Part shown: positions 50,202-59,758 of the stretch, in pieces
Numbering within the stretch: position 1 is the stretch's first letter
Layout: every line of letters starts with the position of its first letter
Assembly: GCA_002428265.1 (NCBI GenBank)
Contig: DIUR01000027.1
Coordinates: 248,001 to 312,000, forward strand
From: Bacteriovoracaceae bacterium UBA6153
GTDB lineage: Bacteria > Bdellovibrionota > Bacteriovoracia > Bacteriovoracales > Bacteriovoracaceae
Reading direction: 5' to 3'
Length of the DNA stretch: 64,000 nt
The notes under the pieces: generated by a model
Told to the model about the DNA's origin: nothing
The model's input: the letters and a program-made list of their open reading frames with translations, nothing else
Databases searched by the model: none
Position numbers and translations under genes: made by a program

Positions 50202-52883
50202 CTATTGGTAATCTAAATGTTTTTTAAGTTCATTGAGCTTTAAAAGAGCATCAATAGGAGTCATTTTCATCACATCCATCTTGATCATTTCTTCTTCAAT
50301 GCGCTTTAGGTGCTGAGGGATTTCCACATCCAGGGCAAAATCATCCAGAAAGCTTAGTTGAGTATTTTTGTTTTCTCTGGTTTCTTTTGATGCCTTGATA
50401 TTTTCAGTTGGATTTGAGTGATTCTTCTCCAGTTGGTGAAGGATCTCTTCTGATCTCTTTAAAACAGAAGTAGGAAGTCCCGCAAGCTTTGCTACATAAA
50501 TACCAAAACTCTGAGAAGCTGGCTTTTCAATCAAGCGGTAAAGGAACTGAACGTTGCCGTTATGGTTTACTGTTTCTACCGTAAGATTTTTTGCAGAGTC
50601 GTATTTTGCAACAACATCAATGAGTTCATGATAGTGAGTCGCAAATAATGTAAGTGCTTTTGTTTTTTCAATGAAGTGCTCTACTAATCCCCAAGCGATC
50701 GAGAGACCATCATATGTCGAAGTACCGCGTCCTACTTCATCCAGGATGATAAGTGACTTATCACTTGCGTGACGAAGAATTTCTGCTGTCTCTGCCATTT
50801 CAACCATGAATGTCGACTGGCCTTTAAGAATGTCATCACTTGCGCCTAAGCGTGAGAATAAGAAATCACATAATCCTAGTTCAGCAGATTTTGCAGGAAC
50901 GAAAGATCCAATTTGAGCGAGTAGTTGAATGATAGCGACTTCTCTCATAACCGTTGTCTTACCGGCCATGTTGGGACCCGTGATTAAACCAAAAAACGTT
51001 TTGTCGTTCATTGATAAATCGTGGCAAACGAACTGATCTTTAATGAGAGATTTAATAAGCGGGTGGAAACCCTGCTTAATATTTAAAACTTGTTTTTTCT
51101 CGTGCAGAGTTGGTCTTGAGAAGCCTTCTGATAGAGCAATACAAGCTAATCCCTGGAAGCTATCGATGAAAGCAATGTGCTCACTCATTTTTAGAACTGA
51201 GTGGTTTAAATCAGACACAGTGTTGATTAAACCTTTAAAGATTTCTCTCTCTAGTTTTTCTAACTTAGTCTGAGCCGTGATTGTTTCTTTTTCAAGTTGG
51301 ATTAAATCTGGAGTTGTGTATCTTTCAGCATTGACCAGAGTTTGTCTGCGCTCAAAGTACTTTGGAGTTTTAACAGTGCTGCCTTTTGAGACTTCAATGA
51401 AAAATCCAGAGACGTTGTTGGATTTAATTCTTAATTTTTGGATACCAGTCTCTTCTTTAAGACGGTTTTCCATTTTCATTAATTCTTCAGCAACATTCAC
51501 ATGAAGTTTTGCCAGACGGTCGCGGGATTTATCCACGCCTTCTTTAATTAAGTTTCCTTTTTCTAAGCTTGCTCCGACTTCGTCGTTAAGAGTAGAGGTG
51601 ATAGCGAGTGCCATCTCTGTAAGCTTTCTAACTTCAGCAGTTGATAGCACGGCCTTAATAGGAAGAGACTTAACATTTTTTAAAATTTCGTTGTAAGCAT
51701 TAACCGCTACAGCGAGATTAATTAAATCAGAAGCTGATCCTTTATTCATCGAGATCTTCGCAAGGATTCTTTCGATATCGCGAATCTTAGAGAGTTCAAG
51801 CTTTAGGTCTTTAATCAGCATATCGTTATCAGTTAGGGCCTGGATAATATCCAGACGCTCTGAAATCGCTTCGTGGTTGTATAGCGGAGATGAGAAAAGT
51901 GATCTTAAGAATCTTGCTCCCATTGCTGTTTCGGTTTTATCAAAAAATCCAAGAAGAGAATCTTTATAAGTCTCTCTTGATTTTGGAAGAATCTCTAATC
52001 CTACTAATGTTGGAAGAGTGACTTTCATAACGTCTGCTTGAGACGTCATCTTGAAAGGACGAATGTGCATGAAGCTGTCGATCAACTGAGTTGAGCAAAC
52101 ATAATAAGCAAGGGCCCCGATTGGGTTTAAGACATCTTCATCAAGCTTGATAATTTTATCGCGCTTATATCCTGGAATAATTTTTTCAATGTAGATATCT
52201 GTGAATTTTGGATTGAAGTATTCTTCACTCAAGTGAGTTTTTAGTACATCGTAGTGAGAAAGAATGGCTTCTAGAGCTTTTCCTTCCTCTGCATTTTCTC
52301 CAGTTGTCATCCACTGGCCCATGAAAGTGATGAACTCACGTGGAGCTGTCATTCTCAGGCATTCAATAAAACCTTCGAAGTTATCAAACTTGTGGCCTTG
52401 GAAGTCCCCTGTTGTGAAATCCAGAGCGACTAAAAAGAACTGATTATTTTTTTTGAAAGCAGCGGCCATGTAGCGGTTGTCGTGGCCTTGAGTTTTTTCC
52501 AGGTCAAAGGGCATTCCGGGAGAAACCACTTGAGTGACTCCACGTTTTACAATTCCAACAGCGTCTTTTGGATCTTCAATTTGTTCACAGATGGCGACTT
52601 TTAATCCGCGGTTAGTGATGCGATCGATATAAACCGTCGCTGCGTGGTGAGGGATTCCCGCCATTGGAATTGGTGTGTCACCAATTTTTCCACGGTGAGT
52701 AAGCGTGATGTTTAAAAGACGCGCAGTTGTTTTTGCATCTTCAAAGAAAACTTCGTAGAAGTCTCCCATGCGAAAGAGTAAAAGAGTGTCTGGATAATTT
52801 TTTTTGATTTGAAAATACTGCTCCATCATGGGAGTTAGTTTTGTTCCTGAATCAACAATTGCCTGTAAGTCTTTTAATGACAC
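50202..52883 (-). CDS. mutS: DNA mismatch repair protein MutS
   Basis: 893 residues. Mismatch-binding domain I with the Phe-x-Glu motif (LLLFRMGDFYEVFFEDA), connector, lever and clamp domains, then the ATPase with Walker A GPNMAGKTT near 632, Walker B LIILDEVGRGTS near 713 and a C-terminal tail with LSFLDDF. Recognises mispairs and starts repair. GTG is the start at 52883, with AAGGTG about 7 bases upstream. Divergent from the lptC-lptB group. Confidence 0.96.
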   Translation of the reverse strand: MSLKDLQAIVDSGTKLTPMMEQYFQIKKNYPDTLLLFRMGDFYEVFFEDAKTTARLLNITLTHRGKIGDTPIPMAGIPHHAATVYIDRITNRGLKVAICEQIEDPKDAVGIVKRGVTQVVSPGMPFDLEKTQGHDNRYMAAAFKKNNQFFLVALDFTTGDFQGHKFDNFEGFIECLRMTAPREFITFMGQWMTTGENAEEGKALEAILSHYDVLKTHLSEEYFNPKFTDIYIEKIIPGYKRDKIIKLDEDVLNPIGALAYYVCSTQLIDSFMHIRPFKMTSQADVMKVTLPTLVGLEILPKSRETYKDSLLGFFDKTETAMGARFLRSLFSSPLYNHEAISERLDIIQALTDNDMLIKDLKLELSKIRDIERILAKISMNKGSASDLINLAVAVNAYNEILKNVKSLPIKAVLSTAEVRKLTEMALAITSTLNDEVGASLEKGNLIKEGVDKSRDRLAKLHVNVAEELMKMENRLKEETGIQKLRIKSNNVSGFFIEVSKGSTVKTPKYFERRQTLVNAERYTTPDLIQLEKETITAQTKLEKLEREIFKGLINTVSDLNHSVLKMSEHIAFIDSFQGLACIALSEGFSRPTLHEKKQVLNIKQGFHPLIKSLIKDQFVCHDLSMNDKTFFGLITGPNMAGKTTVMREVAIIQLLAQIGSFVPAKSAELGLCDFLFSRLGASDDILKGQSTFMVEMAETAEILRHASDKSLIILDEVGRGTSTYDGLSIAWGLVEHFIEKTKALTLFATHYHELIDVVAKYDSAKNLTVETVNHNGNVQFLYRLIEKPASQSFGIYVAKLAGLPTSVLKRSEEILHQLEKNHSNPTENIKASKETRENKNTQLSFLDDFALDVEIPQHLKRIEEEMIKMDVMKMTPIDALLKLNELKKHLDYQ

Positions 52884-53021
52884 GTAAACACCTTCGCTAA
52901 TAACCTGATAAATATGCTCAAGTGTACCTTGAAATCAATATCTTAGTAAAGTCTCATACTCCTGGATTTTAAAAAATAAATGCTTAATTTTATAAGGATT
53001 TCAGTTGGGAAATGGGATAAG

Positions 53022-54047
53022 ATGGGGTGGGAGAAAAGTTTGAAAAAACGTCAGTATCTTATCATCATTTTTTTCGTCATTGTGACCCTTGGTCTCTCAG
53101 TTTATTCGTACATGGGAAATTTTGATAGTCTCGATATGAATACGGCCGCGACTGCACCAACTGTAACAAAAGATGAAACAGATGAGAGCTATTTTAAAAC
53201 CATAGATTATTATCTGGTGGATAAATCTAAGCCTGCTCTTCAGCTTGAAGGAACAGAGCTCACACTCTCAAATCAAAGTTCACAAATTGTTGCCTTCAAT
53301 CCAGTTGGAGTTATTTATAGAAGAGATGATGCTGGAGTTGAGGAAGAGCCGATTAATTTTTCTTCGAAAAACTCACGTGCTCTCACTGCTAATAAAGAGC
53401 TTTTTTTAGAAGATGAAGTAGAGATTAGAATTGGCAATTCAAATTTAAAGTCCAACAAAGTAACCATCTTTAATAATGGAAAGCATCTTGAAGCTGTCGG
53501 TGATGTAAAGACTCAAAGTTTTGATCCAAAAACAAGTGACCAAATTTTGATCGATTCTGACTTTGCAATATACAGGCCCCAGGAAGAGTTTTTTGAGTAC
53601 CAAAAGCATGTGAAAGGGACCATTAAAAGAAAGCGCTTATATGAAGAGAATGTAAGCTTTACGACCGATCTTTTGACCCTTTCGGCACCTAAAAGCCTGG
53701 TGGAAATGAAGGGGAATGTAACACTAAAAAAAGGTAACTTAGATGCTTCTTCAAACCAAGGCACTGTATTTCTTGAAAACTATAATAAAAAGCTCAAGTA
53801 TTACTCACTTTCTGACGATGTGAGATTACAGGAGTCCCTTTTAATCAACGACAAAAAAGTTGTGAGAAAGGCATTTTCCGAAAAGCTTGAAGGTTTGATC
53901 AGTGAGAAAAAAATTATTCTTACGGGTCTTCCCAAAGTGTTTCAAGGGAAGGATGTTATTAAAGGAAACCGTATCACTATTAGAGAAAATATTGAAACGG
54001 TAGAAGTGGACGATGCAAATACTAACATCATACTGGAACGCGAATAA
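53022..54047 (+). CDS. LptC protein fused to an LptA/OstA-like domain
   Basis: 341 residues from ATG 53022. A single N-terminal membrane helix (RQYLIIIFFVIVTLGLSVYSYMG) is followed by an LptC-like domain (YYLVDKSKPALQLEGTELTLSN..., about 55-195), and then an OstA/LptA-like segment (about 200-340) with DLLTLSAPKSLVEMKGNVTLKKGNLDASSNQGTVFL and KVFQGKDVIKGNRITI. LptC and LptA together form the periplasmic bridge that carries LPS to the outer membrane. TTG at 53040 with GGGAG 6 bases upstream is an alternative start. The stop overlaps the lptB ATG by one base. Confidence 0.8.
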   Translation: MGWEKSLKKRQYLIIIFFVIVTLGLSVYSYMGNFDSLDMNTAATAPTVTKDETDESYFKTIDYYLVDKSKPALQLEGTELTLSNQSSQIVAFNPVGVIYRRDDAGVEEEPINFSSKNSRALTANKELFLEDEVEIRIGNSNLKSNKVTIFNNGKHLEAVGDVKTQSFDPKTSDQILIDSDFAIYRPQEEFFEYQKHVKGTIKRKRLYEENVSFTTDLLTLSAPKSLVEMKGNVTLKKGNLDASSNQGTVFLENYNKKLKYYSLSDDVRLQESLLINDKKVVRKAFSEKLEGLISEKKIILTGLPKVFQGKDVIKGNRITIRENIETVEVDDANTNIILERE

Positions 54048-54775
54048 TGGAACCTGTTAAGCTGGCTGCTTTTGATTTAAAGAAAACCTACGGTGGAAGA
54101 ACTGTAGTGAAAGGCGTAAGTCTCGAAGTGTCTCAAGGTGAAATTGTTGGCCTCCTAGGGCCCAATGGAGCTGGAAAGACCACAACGTTTTATATGATGG
54201 TGGGTCTTGTGAGAGCAGATGAAGGCAGAATTGAGTTGAACGATAAAGATGTGACGAAAGAGCCCATCCATATTCGTGCGCTTAATGGAATTGGCTATCT
54301 TCCTCAGGAAGCTTCGGTGTTCAGAGATTTATCGATTGAAGAAAATATTTTAGCAGTTCTGGAAAATCGTTCTCTATCAGGTCGTGAAAGAAAAGATGTG
54401 ATGGAGTCTCTTATCCAGGATTTTAAATTAAACCATGTAAGACACTCGAAAGGATCAGCTCTTTCAGGTGGAGAGCGCAGACGTGTTGAGATCGCAAGAG
54501 CGTTAGCTCTCGAGCCAAAGTTTGTTTTACTTGATGAGCCTTTTGCTGGGGTTGACCCGCTTGCTGTTGCTGATATTCAGCACCTCATTCAGGGATTGAA
54601 GAAGAGAAACATTGGAGTTTTAATCACTGATCATAACGTTCGCGAGACACTAGGAATTGTTGACCGCGCTTATATTATGAATAGTGGAGAGTTACTTGTT
54701 AGTGGAAAACCAAACGAATTAATTAACGACGAAAGAGCAAGGAAGTTCTATTTAGGAGAAGAATTCAGGATGTAA
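54047..54775 (+). CDS. lptB: LPS export ABC transporter ATPase LptB
   Basis: 242 residues. Walker A GPNGAGKTTTFYMMVGL near 38, the LptB-typical GYLPQEASVFRDLSIEENI, signature LSGGERRRVEIARAL near 140, and Walker B FVLLDEPFAGVDPLAV near 160. Powers extraction of LPS from the inner membrane with LptFG. Starts on the last base of the lptC-lptA stop (TAATG), so the two are translationally coupled; rpoN follows, a conserved order. Confidence 0.96.
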   Translation: MEPVKLAAFDLKKTYGGRTVVKGVSLEVSQGEIVGLLGPNGAGKTTTFYMMVGLVRADEGRIELNDKDVTKEPIHIRALNGIGYLPQEASVFRDLSIEENILAVLENRSLSGRERKDVMESLIQDFKLNHVRHSKGSALSGGERRRVEIARALALEPKFVLLDEPFAGVDPLAVADIQHLIQGLKKRNIGVLITDHNVRETLGIVDRAYIMNSGELLVSGKPNELINDERARKFYLGEEFRM

Positions 54776-54790
54776 TTCGAAATTATATTT

Positions 54791-56242
54791 ATGGCCATCA
54801 AAATATCACAAGGCCTTAAACAGTCTCAGAACCTGGCGATGACTCCCCAGCTTCAACAGGCGATCAAACTTCTGACATTAACACATTTGGAAATGACCAA
54901 TGTGATTGCTGAAGAAATGGTCGAAAACCCGATGCTTGAAGAAGCAGGGAACGAAGTTGATATCGATACACCGAGTGAAGGTGATAACGAAGTCAGAGAG
55001 GCCACATCGGATGATTTTTCAGAAGCACCGCTGATGAAAGATAAAGATGATTTCGACTGGGATTCATACGCTGACTCATTTAATTCAAATTCATCGACAG
55101 CACCAAATATGGCGTCAGGCGACTCTGATGAGATGCCGACTTATGAGAACATTGTCTCGAAAGGGATGACTTTAGCTGAGCATTTAGAGTGGCAGCTAAA
55201 AATGGAAACTCTTACAGAAGAGCAATGGAAACTTGCCAATTTAATCATCGGGAACATTAACGATGATGGATATCTCGATGTAAATTTCGATGAAATTATT
55301 GCTGAGTCTGGCGTAGACCGCGAAGATGCTTTTGATATTCTAGAAATTATTCAGCGCCTTGATCCTGTTGGATGTGGAGCGAGCAATCTTCAAGAGTGTC
55401 TTCTTGCTCAGGCAAGAATTGCAGAAGAGAGATCACCTCTTTTAGAGAAAATTATTCGCGATCACTTAGAAGATCTTCAAAGTAAAAACTTTGATAAAAT
55501 TTCAAAGACACTTTCTGTGTCTATTGAGCAAGTAAAGAAGACAGCTCTATTGTTACAAAACTTTCACCCAAAACCAGGGCGATTAGTTGCGACTCCTGAT
55601 ACACATTATATCCTTCCGGATATCTATGTTGTTGAAGCTGGTGGAGAGTTCGTAGTGCAGGTTAACGATGAGGGTATCCCTCGTCTAAAAATCTCAAAAC
55701 TTTACCAAGAAATGATAAAAAAAGGTGCCGGACATAAAACCGATGAAGCGTCAGAGTTTGTTAAAGACAAATTGAGAGCTGCCGAATGGTTAATTAAGTC
55801 GATACAAAATAGACAAAAAACGATTGAGAAAGTATCGAAAGCGATCGTAGCAAAACAACAGGAGTTCTTTAAGAAAGGACCAAAACATTTAAAGCCGATG
55901 GTTTTAAAAGATGTTGCCAATGAAATTGGAATGCACGAGTCGACTGTATCAAGAGTTACAACAAACAAGTATATGCACACTCCGCTTGGAACATTTGAGT
56001 TAAAATATTTCTTTAACACTGGTATCGGTGGAAAAGACGGTGGTGTCGATATCGCAAGTGAGGTTTTAAAGTTAAAAATTAAAGCTATTTTCGATGGAGA
56101 AAATCCAGCGAAACCACTATCTGACCAAAAAGTAGTCGAAATTTTAGCCAGAGAAAGCTTAACTGTGGCGAGAAGAACCGTGACTAAGTATCGTGAAATG
56201 TTAGGTGTTGCACCTTCATCAAAAAGAAAGGAAAAGAATTAG
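54791..56242 (+). CDS. rpoN: RNA polymerase sigma-54 factor
   Basis: 483 residues. Gln-rich activator-contact region I (SQNLAMTPQLQQAIKLL) is followed by an acidic region II, the core-binding region III, and the RpoN box ARRTVTKYREMLGV near 458-470. Directs transcription from -24/-12 promoters with enhancer-binding proteins. It starts 15 bases after lptB with no clear ribosome site and is followed by hpf, a common order. Confidence 0.97.
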   Translation: MAIKISQGLKQSQNLAMTPQLQQAIKLLTLTHLEMTNVIAEEMVENPMLEEAGNEVDIDTPSEGDNEVREATSDDFSEAPLMKDKDDFDWDSYADSFNSNSSTAPNMASGDSDEMPTYENIVSKGMTLAEHLEWQLKMETLTEEQWKLANLIIGNINDDGYLDVNFDEIIAESGVDREDAFDILEIIQRLDPVGCGASNLQECLLAQARIAEERSPLLEKIIRDHLEDLQSKNFDKISKTLSVSIEQVKKTALLLQNFHPKPGRLVATPDTHYILPDIYVVEAGGEFVVQVNDEGIPRLKISKLYQEMIKKGAGHKTDEASEFVKDKLRAAEWLIKSIQNRQKTIEKVSKAIVAKQQEFFKKGPKHLKPMVLKDVANEIGMHESTVSRVTTNKYMHTPLGTFELKYFFNTGIGGKDGGVDIASEVLKLKIKAIFDGENPAKPLSDQKVVEILARESLTVARRTVTKYREMLGVAPSSKRKEKN

Positions 56243-56314
56243 TAAGATTTAGTTAAGTAAAATGAACTTGCAGACGAAATGTTTATTACGAACATAAAAA
56301 ACGAGAAGGGCATT

Positions 56315-56680
56315 ATGAAAATTACGACATCATTTCTACACCTTGAACACACAGCTGCACTAGACGAAAAAATCCATGAAGCTTCTATGAAAATGGAGAA
56401 GTTTTTTAAAGATAAGGGGACTATTAAATGGTCTTGTTATGTAAAAAATGGACAACATTTCGCTGAGATTTATTATCATGCCCCTCACTGCGAGTACCAC
56501 GCTAAGGCCTTTTCAGACAACATGTATCACACGATTGATCTGGCCGTAGAAAAAATTGAAAAACAAGCTTTTAAGAAAAAAGACAAATATAACAAACTCC
56601 ACCGTGAACATGTAGACATGATCATTCTTGACCCAGATTCAGCTTGGCAAGAACACGAGGATGATGAAGACGTAGCTTAA
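56315..56680 (+). CDS. hpf: Ribosome hibernation factor HPF/RaiA (short form)
   Basis: 121 residues from ATG 56315, preferred over 56279 because AAGGGC lies 4-5 bases upstream and MKITTSFLHLEHTAALDEKI is the family N-terminus. The single HPF domain (beta-alpha-beta-beta-beta-alpha) holds YVKNGQHFAEIYYHAP and YHTIDLAVEKIEKQAFKKKDK. It lacks the C-terminal dimerisation domain of long HPF and ends in an acidic tail (QEHEDDEDVA). Stabilises idle ribosomes in starved cells, apt for a non-growing attack phase. Confidence 0.9.
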   Translation: MKITTSFLHLEHTAALDEKIHEASMKMEKFFKDKGTIKWSCYVKNGQHFAEIYYHAPHCEYHAKAFSDNMYHTIDLAVEKIEKQAFKKKDKYNKLHREHVDMIILDPDSAWQEHEDDEDVA

Positions 56681-56690
56681 AAACTATTTG

Positions 56691-58376
56691 TTAGTAGCGC
56701 CCAGGAAACTTTCTGAAGTGCTCAATCATTAATTGAAATTCTTTCGGGTGAACCGGGTAATCTACCACTGGTTCACCCGTTTTCGTTTTAGGGGTTAAAT
56801 CAATCCAGCCACGCGTGATTCTTTTAACCGTTTCAATATTCATCACTACAAATTTATTCGTCGCAATTTTAATTGGTCTCTCTACGTCTGAAAGAGGTAC
56901 TCCATTGAGTTTTATATCGTAGATGCGATTGACGAATGGGATTCCCCATTTTCTTATTTTAAAAGTAAAATTCGACGAGATTGCAGGGGAAAATGAGGTC
57001 GAAATGTAGGTGTAGATCTCCATAAAGTTGATCACTGTTTTGACTTCTTTGGGAGTGAGATAAAAGCTCACCGTATCGACTCCAGGCCTTCTATTTTTAT
57101 CAAACCCAATCGACACTGACTCAAAAACTTCTGCTCTCGTATACGGTGTATTGGCATAAAAACTTGTTCTTACTAATCCCATCGAAGTGATATAAAGATC
57201 AATTTTATCGTTTTCTGGAAGATCATTATTAAGTTCTGTGAGAATAGAAGTCGTCACTAATGCACCCATAGGATTGGGGATCGCACTTGACCTAATATAG
57301 CTTTTTTTAGGAGTAAAAACCACTTCGTCTGGACTGCTTTTTTGTCCCATTAATTCAAAAGAAGTTTTTCTCCATTTCTCAATTCTAGATTTCCACACTG
57401 AGTTTTCCTGGATTTTATCAGTGACTGTGATGACGTGATTTTTCTCAGGGTAGAGAAGCTTCATCTTTTTAGCATTTGTATCGTAAGTAAATTCTAAAAA
57501 ACCTAAATTTTCGCCGTAAGATCCAGTCTGATTGACTGGCACTCCATTTACGATGGCAAACTCTTGTTTGTGAGTGTGTCCTGCAATGAGAATATCCAGC
57601 CCTTTTAATTTTGCGGCCAGTTCATGACTTTCTTTTCCACCACCATGCATAGAAAGAATGACGATATCGACTTTTTCTTTATCCTTTAATACTTTGATCA
57701 GGTCATTTAAGTGGGCTGCCAGAAGCTTCATTTTTGTATTTGATTTTTTATCGTCGAAACCTACAAAGTGCACATCTCCTCTCGTCGAGCGGCTCACTAA
57801 ACATCCATCAGGACCTAATATTCCAAGAAAGCCAACTTTGATTTTTCCTTTTGGACTAGTGAACTCCTTAACTAGGTAAGGGCGAATAAGAGCATTGTGG
57901 CCGACGTATTTTTTTAGAGGAGAGGTCTCTTCCACAAAGAGATTACTTGAAACGATCGGTGTAAAATGAGGTGTGTTTTCTGCTTTTTTCAGCATGATTT
58001 CCAGCCCGTCATTAAGTGGATCAAATTCATGATTTCCCAGAGTGAGAAGATCATACTTATTTTCTAATAAAAATTGATACTCGGGAAATTCAGGACTATC
58101 TGAGAGGGCCATAGCAGAAAAGATCGTACCAGCGAAAAAATCACCTGCATCTACCCCAATGAGAATTTCATCTTTTTTATCAGCTCTTAGTTTCGTTATA
58201 AGTGTGGTGAGTCTGCTGAATCCGCCGCGCTTTTCATAGCTCGTGCCCGATGGAACTTTTACACCATCAAAATGCGAATGCAGATCGTTGGTGTGAAAAA
58301 CAGAAAAAGGTATTTCTGCTCCTGAGAGTGAGAAACTCATTGAGATTATAAGAGTGGCGAGTGTGATTTTTTTCAT
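56691..58376 (-). CDS. Exported 5'-nucleotidase / UshA-like metallophosphoesterase
   Basis: 561 residues with a signal peptide (MKKITLATLIISMSFSLSGA). The metallophosphatase core has FHTNDLHSH near 28, GVDAGDFFAG near 75, LTLGNHEFDPLNDG near 115, SMHGGGKESH near 243 and IAGHTHKQE near 263. The C-terminal nucleotidase domain (about 350-540) closes the active site. Expected to cleave nucleotides or UDP-sugars in the periplasm, useful for uptake of prey nucleotides. No strong ribosome site; the gene is monocistronic. Confidence 0.9.
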   Translation of the reverse strand: MKKITLATLIISMSFSLSGAEIPFSVFHTNDLHSHFDGVKVPSGTSYEKRGGFSRLTTLITKLRADKKDEILIGVDAGDFFAGTIFSAMALSDSPEFPEYQFLLENKYDLLTLGNHEFDPLNDGLEIMLKKAENTPHFTPIVSSNLFVEETSPLKKYVGHNALIRPYLVKEFTSPKGKIKVGFLGILGPDGCLVSRSTRGDVHFVGFDDKKSNTKMKLLAAHLNDLIKVLKDKEKVDIVILSMHGGGKESHELAAKLKGLDILIAGHTHKQEFAIVNGVPVNQTGSYGENLGFLEFTYDTNAKKMKLLYPEKNHVITVTDKIQENSVWKSRIEKWRKTSFELMGQKSSPDEVVFTPKKSYIRSSAIPNPMGALVTTSILTELNNDLPENDKIDLYITSMGLVRTSFYANTPYTRAEVFESVSIGFDKNRRPGVDTVSFYLTPKEVKTVINFMEIYTYISTSFSPAISSNFTFKIRKWGIPFVNRIYDIKLNGVPLSDVERPIKIATNKFVVMNIETVKRITRGWIDLTPKTKTGEPVVDYPVHPKEFQLMIEHFRKFPGRY

Positions 58377-58505
58377 AAGAAAACTCTACATAAAAAGCCT
58401 ATATTTGCCTACCCGGAAGATGATGGCACATAGCTTGTATTAATAGAGTAATCCTACTGATTTTAGCTAGAAAACAGCTAGATGAAAGAGGGTTTTAAAC
58501 GGATG

Positions 58506-58523
58506 TTTAGACGGCTGTCTAAA
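58506..58523. promoter_or_regulatory. TTTAGAC-GGCT-GTCTAAA palindrome at the lipoprotein start
   Basis: A perfect 7+4+7 palindrome ends one base before the ATG at 58525. The half-sites are those of the recurring family but in the outward order. In this position it can fold over the ribosome-binding region or bind a protein there. Confidence 0.5.
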
Positions 58524-58524
58524 A

Positions 58525-59739
58525 ATGAGACACTCAATGGTGAAAGTGACCCACATTTTAATGATTTTATTGGTGATGCTTTTAGCTTCGTGTGGAGCTA
58601 AAATAAACACTCCTGAATCATCAAAATTTACGGCCAGTGAAATGAGCTTTCTTCTCATCGAAAAGCAGTGCACTGATTCCGGCATAAAAATGGAGCCAGT
58701 ATCCCTTGAAATTGAAGAAACATATAAAAATTTTAAGTCTGCCTATCCTATGGCATTTTTCGTTATTCCACCGCAGTTTTACGACTACAAAAATCCATTA
58801 ATTATTAGTCTTCCGGGAATGGAAAAAAAGCTTAGTGAGTTTAAGTCTCAAGAGGCAAATCCTCAGTATCTTCAGGCAAATTTAAATACCATGGGAATTG
58901 ATCTTCATTATCTTTATCAGCAAGTCATCAGGTTTGAAGGGCAAAAATGCGCCTTTAATTATTTAAAGAATAAAAAGTTTGAAGATTTGAGACCTTTTCT
59001 TGAGCTAAAAGAGTTTTGTACACAGAAGAATCAAAGTGAGTTCTGTTCTCCAGAAACGGTGGCAGGTCTAGGTCAGGATGATTCAAAATTTGTTGAAAAT
59101 CGCACCGTAAAACTTTGCAATTCTTTTGACAGAAACGCCGTCAATTGCCAGGCACAATACAGCATCAAAAAACAAAGTAAAACACTGGGCAATTTAGTGA
59201 GCTTTTATCAAAAAAGATTTCAAGAAAAGCGCTATGATAAACTTTTTGAACTCAAAAGATCCCATCTTAAATTTCAGTGTCAAAAACAAGACGATATTAT
59301 TGAGATGAAAGTGAAAGTCTCTAACAGAGATTGGAACCAAGACAGGCTTCTTGCTCTAACACAATATGTGAGCACAACATGGAGCCGTGGTAACTTTAAA
59401 CTTACCTTTGATCTCGTTAATGAAACAGGAAGTGATGTGGTGCAGATCATTCCAACCAATGAATTTATCTCTTATGTTCCCGACGCCAATAATAGACAAG
59501 TCTTTTTAAGCCAAAAACTAGATTCTCTGACTCAAATGAGAGTTCTCTCGCATGAATTTGGCCATGTCTTAGGTTTTCCGGATTGTTATACAGAATTTTT
59601 CGATAATAAATCCAACGAGCTGATTTATTATGAGATAGACAAGAATAATACCAACATTATGTGCTCGCTTAAAAGCGGTGTCAGTGTGCCTGATGATTAC
59701 ATGGTTCAGCTCTCACAGAAGTCTTGCGTCTTTAACTAA
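58525..59739 (+). CDS. Lipoprotein with a metzincin-type zinc-protease motif
   Basis: 404 residues. A lipobox (MLLASC, Cys about 23) tethers it to the membrane. The C-terminal domain carries LSHEFGHVLGFPDC at about 341-354, the HExxHxxGxxD zinc signature of metzincins, with a candidate Met-turn later in NIMCSLKSG. The central ~200 residues (Cys-rich, Lys-rich) are unassigned. It is likely a surface-tethered zinc protease; substrate unknown. ATG at 58525 lies at a palindrome and has no clear ribosome site; a second ATG at 58537 (residue 5) is possible. Confidence 0.78.
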   Translation: MRHSMVKVTHILMILLVMLLASCGAKINTPESSKFTASEMSFLLIEKQCTDSGIKMEPVSLEIEETYKNFKSAYPMAFFVIPPQFYDYKNPLIISLPGMEKKLSEFKSQEANPQYLQANLNTMGIDLHYLYQQVIRFEGQKCAFNYLKNKKFEDLRPFLELKEFCTQKNQSEFCSPETVAGLGQDDSKFVENRTVKLCNSFDRNAVNCQAQYSIKKQSKTLGNLVSFYQKRFQEKRYDKLFELKRSHLKFQCQKQDDIIEMKVKVSNRDWNQDRLLALTQYVSTTWSRGNFKLTFDLVNETGSDVVQIIPTNEFISYVPDANNRQVFLSQKLDSLTQMRVLSHEFGHVLGFPDCYTEFFDNKSNELIYYEIDKNNTNIMCSLKSGVSVPDDYMVQLSQKSCVFN

Positions 59740-59758
59740 AAGTAAGCGATAATTAAGT

